Shown piece after piece: positions 42,875 to 51,049 of a stretch of 64,000 nt of DNA. The stretch's first letter is position 1. Every line of letters starts with the position of its first letter. The stretch lies in NCBI RefSeq assembly GCF_002885975.1, contig NZ_POSP01000003.1, positions 3,038,001 through 3,102,000 of the forward strand, given 5' to 3'. A program made the translations under genes and the position numbers. The stretch is from Paucibacter aquatile (GTDB taxonomy: Bacteria > Pseudomonadota > Gammaproteobacteria > Burkholderiales > Burkholderiaceae_C). The notes under the pieces were generated by a model that had not been told where the DNA came from, ran no database searches, and was given only the letters and a program-made list of their open reading frames with translations.

Positions 42875-44239
42875 ATGGATACCAAGACCGCTCCCACCCT
42901 TTCCGTTTCACCTCACCACCCCGAGCGCAGCCACGAGCTGCTCGGCCCCTGGCTCAAGGGCTTTCCGCCTTTGCAGGCGCCCCTGCTCTTGAGCGCGCTG
43001 GCCGCCCAGGGCTGGCAGGCGCTGGGGCCTGAGATGCCCATGCCTTTGGCCCTGCTGCGGCGCGAGGCCCTGGCCCACAACATCGCCTGGATGCAGCGCT
43101 TCGCCAGCCAGCGCGGCCTGAGCCTGGCGCCGCATGGCAAGACCACCATGAGCCCGCAGCTCTTTCGCCGCCAGCTCGATGCCGGCGCCTGGGGCTTGAG
43201 CTTTGCCAATGTGCAGCAGCTGCGCATCGGCGTGCAGGCCGGCGGCGTGCGCCGCGCACTGATCGCCAACCAACTGCTCGGTGAGGCTGAGCTGGGCCTG
43301 CTGGCCGAGCTGCTGCGCCAGACCCCGGGCCTGCGCGTGGCCAGCTTTGCCGATTCGCCCGCTCAGTGCCAGCTCTTGCAAGCCTGGCAGGGGCGCCAGG
43401 GGCCCGGGGCGCCAGCGCTGGAGCTGCTCCTGGAGCTGGGCTCCGAGGGCGGCCGCTGCGGCGTGCGTGATCACGACGCGGCTCTGGCCCTGGCCCGCCA
43501 GGTCCGAGCCGCGCCGGGCCTGCGCCTGGTGGGCCTGGCCTTTTACGAGGGCCTGGGGGCGCGCGGCGAGGACGAGGCCGACCGGGCCTGGATGGCAGGA
43601 TGGACGCAGCGCGCCCATGCCCTGCTGGCCGCCTGCGAGGCGGAAGATTTGTTCGAGCTGGCCGATGGCCAGGAGCTCTTGATCTCGGCCGGCGGCTCGG
43701 CGCTGTTTGATCTGGTCTGTGGCGCGCTGCGCCCGCCAAGCCGCCACCGCTGGCGCGGTCTGCTGCGCTCGGGCTGCTACATCACCCACGACCATGGTTT
43801 GTACAAGCGCCTGGTCGATGTGGCCGCGCCGCGCATCGCGGCCGAGGGCTTGTCGGAAGCCGGCGAGCCCGGCCTGCAAGGCGCGCTGGAGGTCTGGTGC
43901 CAGGTCTTGTCCTGCCCCGAGCCGGGCCTGGCCCTGCTGGGCGCGGGCCGGCGTGATCTTTCGTACGACCAGGGCATGCCCACGCCCATCGCCTGGGCCC
44001 CGCTGGGCCAGCTGCAGCCCGGCCCGGCCCCGGCCGGCTGGCGCATCGAAGCCATGAACGACCAGCATGCCTACCTGCGCTGGGACGCGCAGGACCCGGC
44101 CATTGCGGTGCCCGCCGTGGGCGACCGGGTCGGCCTGGGCATCTCCCACCCCTGCACCACCTTCGACAAATGGACCTGGCTGCCCATCGTCGAGGGCGAG
44201 GACTACCGCATCGTCGATGCGGTGTTGACGCATTTCTGA
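42875..44239 (+). CDS. D-serine dehydratase-like / D-threonine aldolase-like PLP enzyme
   Basis: A 454-residue fold-type III PLP enzyme (alanine racemase N-terminal-like). The PLP Lys is in LAPHGKTTMSP near residue 90; the C-terminal domain has LLRSGCYITHDHGLYKR and the metal-binding HPCTTFDKW. This architecture is that of the eukaryotic-type, metal-dependent D-serine dehydratase and D-threonine aldolase. It probably breaks down a D-hydroxyamino acid. The gene for an N-acyl-D-amino-acid deacylase follows after 10 bp, which supplies free D-amino acids. ATG 42875. Confidence 0.88.
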   Translation: MDTKTAPTLSVSPHHPERSHELLGPWLKGFPPLQAPLLLSALAAQGWQALGPEMPMPLALLRREALAHNIAWMQRFASQRGLSLAPHGKTTMSPQLFRRQLDAGAWGLSFANVQQLRIGVQAGGVRRALIANQLLGEAELGLLAELLRQTPGLRVASFADSPAQCQLLQAWQGRQGPGAPALELLLELGSEGGRCGVRDHDAALALARQVRAAPGLRLVGLAFYEGLGARGEDEADRAWMAGWTQRAHALLAACEAEDLFELADGQELLISAGGSALFDLVCGALRPPSRHRWRGLLRSGCYITHDHGLYKRLVDVAAPRIAAEGLSEAGEPGLQGALEVWCQVLSCPEPGLALLGAGRRDLSYDQGMPTPIAWAPLGQLQPGPAPAGWRIEAMNDQHAYLRWDAQDPAIAVPAVGDRVGLGISHPCTTFDKWTWLPIVEGEDYRIVDAVLTHF

Positions 44240-44249
44240 GGCAGGCACC

Positions 44250-45719
44250 ATGCAGCTGCTGCGCGGCGCGCTGATCGTGGACGGCGTTCTGAGCCCGGCT
44301 TGGACCGGTGATTTGCTGTTCGACGCCAGCGGCATCCTCGAGATAGGCCCGGATCTGTCCGGCCGGGTGGGCAGCCATGTGTCGGTCCGCGATTGCCAGG
44401 GTCTGGCCCTGGCGCCGGGCTTCATCGATGTGCACACCCACGACGATGCCGCCCTCTTGCTGGACCCGGCCATGCGGCCCAAGCTCAGCCAGGGCGTCAC
44501 CACCGTGGTGGTGGGCAATTGCGGCATCTCGCTGGTGCCGCTGCGCCTGGCGCCGGATCAGGCGCTGCCGCCGCCGCTGAACCTGCTGCCCGCTGAGGCC
44601 TACCGTTACGCGCGTTTCGCCGACTACCGGGCGGCACTGGAGGCCGCGCAACCGGCGGTCAATGTGCTGGCCCTGGTCGGCCACACCGCCTTGCGCGCGG
44701 CCTGCATGCCCGAGCTGGATCGCCCGGCCCGCCCGGCCGAGCTGGCCGCCATGTGCGCGCTGCTGGATCAGGCCCTGGCCGAGGGCGCCGGCGGCTTGTC
44801 TTCGGGCACCTTCTACGCCCCGGCCGCCGCCGCGCCGCCCGAGGAGCTGCTGGCCCTGGCCCGGGTGGCCGCGCGCCACAGCGGCCGCATCTACGCCACC
44901 CATCTGCGCGATGAGATGGCCGGCGTGCTGGCCGCCATCGAGGAGGCGGCCGACACCGCCCACCAGGCCGGCCTGCCGCTGCAGATTTCGCACCACAAAT
45001 GCGCCGGCCACCGGCAATGGGGCCGCGCCATCGAGACCTTGGCCTTGATCGAGCGCCTGGCCCGGCGCCAGGACCTGGGCCTCGATGTCTACCCCTATCT
45101 GGCCGGTTCCACCGTGCTGCGCGAGGACTTGGTGGATGGCCACACGCCCATCCGCCTGACCTGGTCGGCGCCGCATCCGGAGCGCAGCGGCCAGTGGCTG
45201 GCCGAGGTGGCGTCGGAATGGGGCGTCACGGAGGTGGAGGCCTGCCGTCGCCTGCAGCCGGGCGGGGCCTGCTACTTCCAGATGTGCGAGGACGATGTCG
45301 ATCGCATCCTCGCCCACCCGCTGGCCATGATCGGCTCGGACGGCCTGCCGCACGACCGCCAGCCCCACCCCCGGCTCTGGGGCGCCTTCCCGCGCGTGCT
45401 GGCCCATTACAGCCGCGAGCGCGGCCTGCTGAGCCTGGAGCGCGCGGTGCACAAGATGAGCGGCCAGAGTGCTCAGCGCTTCGGCCTGCTGCACGAGCGT
45501 GGCCAGTTGCGGCCGGGCGCCGCCGCCGACCTGCTGCTCTTCGACCCGGCGGTGGTCCAGGACGCGGCGGACTATGCCGACCCCTGCCGCCCGGCCCGCG
45601 GCATCGAGGCGGTCTGGGTCAATGGCCGGCTGGCGCTGGAGGCCGGGGTGGAGCGGGCGCGCGCCGGCCGGGTGCTCAGCCCGTGTGCGTCGCGGGCCGC
45701 AGGCGCAAGCTCATCGTGA
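44250..45719 (+). CDS. N-acyl-D-amino-acid deacylase (amidohydrolase)
   Basis: A 489-residue amidohydrolase. The metal site includes GFIDVHTHDD near residue 60, GVTTVVVGNCGIS, FYAPAAAA, THLRDEMAG, ISHHKCAGH and, at the C-terminal end of the barrel, MIGSDGLPHD. These are the D-aminoacylase signatures. It removes acyl groups from N-acyl-D-amino acids, for the dehydratase-like enzyme encoded 10 bp upstream to use. ATG 44250. Overlaps the convergent GNAT gene by 44 bp. Confidence 0.91.
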   Translation: MQLLRGALIVDGVLSPAWTGDLLFDASGILEIGPDLSGRVGSHVSVRDCQGLALAPGFIDVHTHDDAALLLDPAMRPKLSQGVTTVVVGNCGISLVPLRLAPDQALPPPLNLLPAEAYRYARFADYRAALEAAQPAVNVLALVGHTALRAACMPELDRPARPAELAAMCALLDQALAEGAGGLSSGTFYAPAAAAPPEELLALARVAARHSGRIYATHLRDEMAGVLAAIEEAADTAHQAGLPLQISHHKCAGHRQWGRAIETLALIERLARRQDLGLDVYPYLAGSTVLREDLVDGHTPIRLTWSAPHPERSGQWLAEVASEWGVTEVEACRRLQPGGACYFQMCEDDVDRILAHPLAMIGSDGLPHDRQPHPRLWGAFPRVLAHYSRERGLLSLERAVHKMSGQSAQRFGLLHERGQLRPGAAADLLLFDPAVVQDAADYADPCRPARGIEAVWVNGRLALEAGVERARAGRVLSPCASRAAGASSS

Positions 45720-46245
45720 GGTCGCCCAGGGACCGGCCATCGATGCGGAAGAGATCGGCCCGCTCGCCACACAGCACAAAGCCCATGCGCTGATACAGAC
45801 GCTGGGCGCCGGGGTTGCTGCTCAGCACCTGCAGATCGATCCAGTACAGGCTGCCCTGGTCCAGCGCCCAGTCGCGGGCGTGGGCAATCAGGGCCTGGCC
45901 CAGGCCTTGGCGGCGCGCGCTGGCATGCACGCCCATGCCCAGCTGGGCGCGGTGTTCGACATGGGGCATGGGATGGGCGCGCAGGTCGACGTGGCCGAGG
46001 ATGGCCCCATCGGCCACGCGGCGTGCCAGCCAGGCGCGACGCCAGCCCGGCTGGCCCACGGCGATGCCCAGACCGCGTTCGAAGGCCGCGGCCCGCTCGG
46101 CCGGGAACTCGGCCTGGCCGCGCGGCTGGGGCTGGAAGTAGCCGGTCTCGGGGCTGCCGTTGTCCTGCAGATGCTCGTGCAGATAGGCGCGGAACTCGGG
46201 GAACTGTGCGGCGTTCAAGGCCTCGATGGTGTACGCGAGGGTCAT
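45676..46245 (-). CDS. GNAT-family N-acetyltransferase
   Basis: A 189-residue GNAT protein. The acetyl-CoA-binding region is LGMGVHASARRQGLGQALIAHARDWA, followed by LQVLSSNPGAQRLYQRMGFVLCG. The N terminus (TIEALNAAQFPEFRAYL) is typical. Substrate unknown; an amine in amino-acid metabolism is plausible given the neighbours. The start at 46245 overlaps the EamA stop by 4 bp (ATGA), so it is co-transcribed with the transporter. Its 3' end overlaps the convergent deacylase gene. Confidence 0.9.
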   Translation of the reverse strand: MTLAYTIEALNAAQFPEFRAYLHEHLQDNGSPETGYFQPQPRGQAEFPAERAAAFERGLGIAVGQPGWRRAWLARRVADGAILGHVDLRAHPMPHVEHRAQLGMGVHASARRQGLGQALIAHARDWALDQGSLYWIDLQVLSSNPGAQRLYQRMGFVLCGERADLFRIDGRSLGDLTMSLRLRPATHTG

Positions 46246-47207
46246 GTGGCGGCGGGGCTGGTGTCGACAGGGGCGGGGCGGCTTTGGCCGGCGAACTGGG
46301 CCAAGGCCACGCCGCCCAGGGCCAGGGCGGCACCGGCCAGCTTGACGGCGCTGAAGGTTTCACCGGTGCTGAGCCAGGCGGCCACGCCGGCGATGGGCGG
46401 CATCAGGTAAATCAGTGGCGCCGTGCGGGCCACGCCGCGCTGGGCATTGACCCAGCCCCAGGCCAGCCAGGTCAGGAAACCGATGACGACAATGGCCCAG
46501 AGCGCGCCCAGCCAGATCCAGGGGCTGAGCGCGGCCCAGTCCACGCGCAGGGCGGCGGGCGTGGCATAGGCCAGCACCGGCACGGTGGCGGCCAGTGAGG
46601 CATAACACATCACCAGCACGGCACCGTGGCGCTCGATCAGGGGCTTGGCGGCCACGGTGTAGTAGCTGAACAAGGCAGCGGCCGTCAGCAGTACCAGGTC
46701 GCCGCCACCGGCGCGCCAGTTGGCGGCCAGCAGCTTGTCGGACATGAAGAGCAGGGCGCCCGCGGCGGCCACCGCCATGCCCAGCAGCTGCGGCCGGCGC
46801 AGGCGCTCCAGGCCCCAGGCACGCAGGATCAGCAGGGTGAATACCGGCCCGCAGGCCAGCAGCACCGAGCTGGAAAAGGGCGTGGAGAAATGGATGCCGT
46901 AGCTGGACAGGGCCAGGTGCAGGCCCTGACCCAGAAAGCCCAGGCGCAGCAGCGCCCAGGCGTCGGCGCGCGACACCCGCGGCCAGCGCAGGCCATGCTG
47001 TTGCAGCAGCAGGCCGGTCACCAATACCGGCATCAGCGCAAAGCGCAGGAACAGAAAACCCTCCGGGCCCATGGCCGTGAGCAGGGTTTTCTGCAGCGGG
47101 AAGTTCAGGCCCCAGGCCAGGATGACGGCCAGGCCGGCCCAGAGGCTGAGGCGGTGAGGGGCGGAGGAGACGGAAGTGGCGAGCGTTGGCGAGGGCATGG
47201 CCGGCAT
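46242..47207 (-). CDS. EamA/DMT-family transporter
   Basis: About 321 residues with ten membrane segments and two EamA repeats; the second repeat runs from GGDLVLLTAAALFSYYTVAAKPL. This family exports amino acids, metabolites or cofactors. No substrate can be named, but its coupling to a GNAT and its place beside D-amino-acid genes hint at amino-acid efflux. ATG 47207 is used; ATG 47198 and TTG 47219 are in frame. Confidence 0.9.
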   Translation of the reverse strand: MPAMPSPTLATSVSSAPHRLSLWAGLAVILAWGLNFPLQKTLLTAMGPEGFLFLRFALMPVLVTGLLLQQHGLRWPRVSRADAWALLRLGFLGQGLHLALSSYGIHFSTPFSSSVLLACGPVFTLLILRAWGLERLRRPQLLGMAVAAAGALLFMSDKLLAANWRAGGGDLVLLTAAALFSYYTVAAKPLIERHGAVLVMCYASLAATVPVLAYATPAALRVDWAALSPWIWLGALWAIVVIGFLTWLAWGWVNAQRGVARTAPLIYLMPPIAGVAAWLSTGETFSAVKLAGAALALGGVALAQFAGQSRPAPVDTSPAAT

Positions 47208-47237
47208 CTTGCCAGCCAAACACCCCGCCTCAGGTGC

Positions 47238-48542
47238 TCAACGGTCGTCGCGCACCAATTGGCCGATCGGCGCCGCCGGGTCGCCCATCATGAACAGGCT
47301 GAACACCGCGCTGGTCGGCACGATCAGGCTGGCGTTGCTGTAGATGGCGGTGGCGGAGGCGGGCGAGTTCACGGTCAGCAGGGAGGCGGTGGCGCTGGCG
47401 TTGACCACGGCGGCGCTGGAGGCGCTGCCCGGCGTGATGTTGCTGGCGATGCTGCTGTAGTCCAGCGCCATGCCCAGGCCGGTGTTGGCGCCCGAGAGGC
47501 CATTGATCAGCCGGATCTTGGCGGTGCCGCTGGCGGTGGGCAGGCGGTTGTCATCGCTGAGCACGCTGAGCTGCGGGCTGGCGGCTGTGCCCCAGACCAG
47601 CAGGGTGTAGTCGCCGCCGGCCTTGAGCGTGGGGTTGCTGGTGTTCAGCGCGATGCCGTTGACGCGCAGGTCCAGCACCGGGGCGCCGGCCTCCACCGTG
47701 GTGTAGGCACCGATCTGCGGCGCCAGGGTGGAGGGCAGCACGCTCTGGCCGCCGATGCTGGCGTTCACCGAGGCGGAGCCGGCCAGGGTGGCGGCCACGC
47801 GTACCCGCGCCTTGGTGGTGGGCAGGTTGCTGACGGCGCCCTGCTGCTTGAGCACCATGCCATTGACCAGGCGGCCGCCGGAGGTGGCGGTGGCCACGAG
47901 GGTGGCCACGCCGGTGGATTCCAGCGTGACGCTGGGCAGGTCGAGGCGGATGTCGCTGGGCTTGCCGCTGCCGGTCAGGGTGATGCGGAAGGTCCCGGAG
48001 TTCAGGGTGTTGTAGCCGCTGCCGGTGCCGCCGGCGATGGCGCTGTCCACCGGGGTGGCGGTCTCCAGGCTGTCGCTGTTGTTGGCGGCGGTGATGTAGA
48101 CGTCCAGCGCGCCGGCATCGGGCGCCAGGTTCAAGACCAGCAGCTTGCTCTTGTTGGCATCGGGGGCGGTCTCGGTCTCCTGCAGCAGGCTGTTGCGCAC
48201 CGCGCCGCCCCAGCCGTAGGCGATCAAGGTGTAGTGGCTGTCGGCCGCCAGAGTGGGGGTCAGGTTGGCCACGGTGGCGCCCACGCCGGTGGTCTGGATC
48301 TGCGAGCTGGTGGCGTTGATGTCGACGCTGGCATAGCTGCCCACGTTGCCGTAAGCCACGCCGGTGTTGAGCGTCGTGCTGTTGACGGCCAGGTCCAGCG
48401 AGCTGTAGCCCACGCTGGCATTGAGCAGGCGGACTTGGGTGTTGCTGCTGCTGCCACTGCCGCCGCCGCAGGCGCTCAGAAGGGTGACCGCGCTCAGGGC
48501 CAGGCAGCTCAGGCCTGAGCCCCAGATTTGCTTGAATCGCAT
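47238..48542 (-). CDS. DUF4397-domain lipoprotein
   Basis: A 434-residue exported lipoprotein. The signal ends in LLSACGGGSGSSS (lipobox Cys near 26). Two DUF4397-type beta-sandwich repeats follow: VRLLNASVGYSSLDLAVN, then KLLVLNLAPDAGALDVYI, and further VRVAATLAGSASVN and IRLINGLSGANTGLGMALD. Such proteins are usually cell-surface and of unknown role. ATG 48542. Divergent from the dienoyl-CoA reductase gene. Confidence 0.85.
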   Translation of the reverse strand: MRFKQIWGSGLSCLALSAVTLLSACGGGSGSSSNTQVRLLNASVGYSSLDLAVNSTTLNTGVAYGNVGSYASVDINATSSQIQTTGVGATVANLTPTLAADSHYTLIAYGWGGAVRNSLLQETETAPDANKSKLLVLNLAPDAGALDVYITAANNSDSLETATPVDSAIAGGTGSGYNTLNSGTFRITLTGSGKPSDIRLDLPSVTLESTGVATLVATATSGGRLVNGMVLKQQGAVSNLPTTKARVRVAATLAGSASVNASIGGQSVLPSTLAPQIGAYTTVEAGAPVLDLRVNGIALNTSNPTLKAGGDYTLLVWGTAASPQLSVLSDDNRLPTASGTAKIRLINGLSGANTGLGMALDYSSIASNITPGSASSAAVVNASATASLLTVNSPASATAIYSNASLIVPTSAVFSLFMMGDPAAPIGQLVRDDR

Positions 48543-48803
48543 CGAGGAGAACTCCGAAAAATAGAGAAGAGAGAAGAAAGGAATCGGGGCAGGGCGTACC
48601 GGCGCGATTGGGCGGGCTGCGTGTTGCTCGCCCATGTGCCCCTGTGTCGCCGCAGTGAACTTGTGTTGCTGGGCCGCTTCTTTACATTTGGGGGCAGCTC
48701 TCCAAAGCCCCGCCCGACGGCGCGCACCGCAGGGGTGCGCTGCTAGCATCGCCCGCAGCCTTTTTGTCCTGCCACCAAGAGCCACCTTCAGCGAGCCGCC
48801 GCC
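48543..48803. other. Divergent intergenic region, lipoprotein / fadH
   Basis: 261 bp between two divergent starts. It holds a GCGCACC / GGTGCGC inverted repeat (48722-48728 and 48734-48740) and a TTTTT run near 48760. No promoter could be assigned with confidence and no small gene is seen. Confidence 0.4.
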
Positions 48804-50876
48804 ATGAACTACCCGCACCTGCTTGAACCGCTGGACCTGGGCTTCACCACGCTGAAGAACCGCGTGCTGATGGGCAGCATGCACACCGGCCTGGAAGATG
48901 GCCGCAAGCACTTTGACCGCATGGCCGCCTATTTCGCCGAGCGCGCGCGCGGCGAGGTGGGCCTGATGGTGACCGGCGGCTATGCGCCCAATATCGAGGG
49001 CTGGACCAAGCCTTTCGCCGGCACCCTGGCCACCAGCGGCGCGGCGCGCCGCCACCGGGTGGTCACCGAGGCCGTGCATGCCGAGGGCGGCAAGATCGCC
49101 CTGCAGATCCTGCACACCGGCCGCTATGGCTATTCGCCGCTGTGCGTGGCGCCCTCGCGCATCCAGTCGCCGATCACGCCGTTCACGCCGCGCGAGCTCT
49201 CGGCCCGCGGCATCGAGCGGCAGATCCGCGCCTTCATCCGTTGCGCCAAGCTGGCCCGCGAGGCCGGCTATGACGGCGTCGAGGTGATGGGCTCCGAGGG
49301 CTATCTGATCAACCAGTTCCTGGTCACCCACACCAACCACCGCCAGGACGCCTGGGGCGGCAGCTACGCCAATCGCATGCGCTTCGCGCTCGAGATCCTC
49401 ACCCGCATGCGCGAGGCCGTGGGGCCGGACTTCATCATCATCTACCGCCTGTCCATGCTGGACCTGATCCCCGACGGCAGCAGCTGGGACGAGGTGCTGC
49501 AGCTGGCGCGCGGCGTGGTCAAGGCCGGCGCGACGCTTATCAACACCGGCATCGGCTGGCATGAGGCGCGCGTGCCCACCATCGCCACCTCGGTGCCGCG
49601 CGCGGCCTTTGCCGGCGTGACCGCCCAGCTGCGCGCGGCCCTGCGTGCCGAGGGCATCACCACGCCGGTGATCACCAGCAACCGCATCAATATGCCGGAG
49701 GTGGCCGAGAACCTGCTGGCCGAGGGCGCGGCCGATATGGTCAGCATGGCCCGGCCTTTCCTGGCCGACCCGGCTTTTGTGAAGAAGGCGCGCGAGGGTC
49801 GCGCCGACGAGATCAACACCTGCATCGCCTGCAACCAGGCCTGCCTCGACCATGCCTTCCAGCAGAAGATCGCCTCCTGCCTGGTCAACCCGCGTGCCTG
49901 CCACGAGCAGGAGCTGCCCATCATCCCGATTGCCGCGCTGAAGGCGCCGCGCAAGAAGGTCGCCGTGGTCGGCGCCGGCCCCTCGGGTCTGGCGGCGGCC
50001 ACCACCCTGGCCGAGCGCGGGCATGAGGTTCACCTCTTCGACGCCGCGGCGCAGATCGGCGGCCAATTCACCATGGCCAGCCGCATCCCGGGCAAGGAAG
50101 AGTTCCGCGAGACCCTGCGTTATTTCGCGCGCCGCATCGAGCTGACCGGTGTGCAGCTGCACCTGAACCGCCGTGTCGATGCCGACGCGCTGCTGGGCTT
50201 TGACGAAGTGCTGCTGGCCACCGGCGTGACGCCGCGCGACCCTCGCATCAAAGGCCAGGCCGAAGGCCAGGCACGGGGTCAGGTCTTGACTTACATCGAC
50301 GTGCTGCGGCACAAGAAGCCCGTGGGCGCGCGCGTGGCCATCGTTGGCGCCGGCGGCATCGGCTTTGATGTGGCCGAGTACCTGGCCGAAGCGGGCGCGG
50401 AGGACGGCCACTCGCTGACGCAGGACCTGGCCGCCTGGCAGCGCGAATGGGGTGTGGGTGATCCGGTCCAGCTGCGTGCCGGCTATGTGCGGCCCGAGCC
50501 GGCCGCGCCGGCCCGCGCCATCACCCTGCTGCAGCGCCGCGCCGGCAAGCCGGGCGCCGGCCTGGGCAAGACCACGGGCTGGATCCACCGCGCCGCGCTG
50601 AAGATGAAGCAGGTGGAGATGCTGTCCGGCGTCAACTACGAGGCCATCACCCCCGAAGGCCTGTGGGTCAGCTACGGCGAGAAGCATGCCGACAGCCAGC
50701 TGATCGCCTGCGACAGCATCATCTTGTGCGCCGGCCAGGAGCCGCTGCGCGAGCTGGAAGCACCGCTGCGTGCGGCAGGCGCCCGCGTCCATGTGATCGG
50801 CGGCGCACTCGAGGCCGGCGAATTGGATGCAAAGCGTGCAATCTTGCAGGGAACCCGGCTCGCAGCGTCCCTGTAA
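48804..50876 (+). CDS. fadH: NADPH-dependent 2,4-dienoyl-CoA reductase
   Basis: A 690-residue flavoprotein. The N-terminal FMN TIM barrel of the old-yellow-enzyme type starts LLEPLDLGFTTLKNRVLMGSMHTGLED and has the HTGRYGYSP, GYDGVEVMGSEGYLINQF and RINMPEVAENLLAEGAADMVSMARPFLADP motifs. Then a 4Fe-4S cluster motif, CIACNQACLDHAF...CLVNPRAC, and an FAD/NADPH part with VAVVGAGPSGLAAATTLAERG and VAIVGAGGIGFDVAEYLA. It reduces 2,4-dienoyl-CoA in beta-oxidation of unsaturated fatty acids. Complete single gene; ATG 48804. Confidence 0.95.
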   Translation: MNYPHLLEPLDLGFTTLKNRVLMGSMHTGLEDGRKHFDRMAAYFAERARGEVGLMVTGGYAPNIEGWTKPFAGTLATSGAARRHRVVTEAVHAEGGKIALQILHTGRYGYSPLCVAPSRIQSPITPFTPRELSARGIERQIRAFIRCAKLAREAGYDGVEVMGSEGYLINQFLVTHTNHRQDAWGGSYANRMRFALEILTRMREAVGPDFIIIYRLSMLDLIPDGSSWDEVLQLARGVVKAGATLINTGIGWHEARVPTIATSVPRAAFAGVTAQLRAALRAEGITTPVITSNRINMPEVAENLLAEGAADMVSMARPFLADPAFVKKAREGRADEINTCIACNQACLDHAFQQKIASCLVNPRACHEQELPIIPIAALKAPRKKVAVVGAGPSGLAAATTLAERGHEVHLFDAAAQIGGQFTMASRIPGKEEFRETLRYFARRIELTGVQLHLNRRVDADALLGFDEVLLATGVTPRDPRIKGQAEGQARGQVLTYIDVLRHKKPVGARVAIVGAGGIGFDVAEYLAEAGAEDGHSLTQDLAAWQREWGVGDPVQLRAGYVRPEPAAPARAITLLQRRAGKPGAGLGKTTGWIHRAALKMKQVEMLSGVNYEAITPEGLWVSYGEKHADSQLIACDSIILCAGQEPLRELEAPLRAAGARVHVIGGALEAGELDAKRAILQGTRLAASL

Positions 50877-50930
50877 ACCCTAGCCACCCTCAAGCGCGCC
50901 GCGGACACTACCGAAACGGCGAGAACGAGG

Positions 50931-51012
50931 GGTCACCTGTGGTGCGGGGTGACGTCGGATCGACACATCACAACAGGCAAGACGCAGCGCTCAGCGGTGA
51001 CCCCGCGGTGAC
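50931..51012. promoter_or_regulatory. Cluster of four GGTGAC boxes upstream of a c-di-GMP gene
   Basis: GTCACC at 50932-50937 is inverted to GGTGAC at 50948-50953; two further GGTGAC copies lie at 50996-51001 and 51007-51012, 11 bp apart. GGGGTCACC (about 50929-50937) and GGTGACCCC (50996-51004) are also perfect inverted repeats. All lie in the 173-bp gap before ATG 51050. It looks like a binding array for a regulator, but the protein is unknown. Confidence 0.5.
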
Positions 51013-51049
51013 GCAAGGCGAGTCCTGACCGACGAGACGGGTTTCAGGC

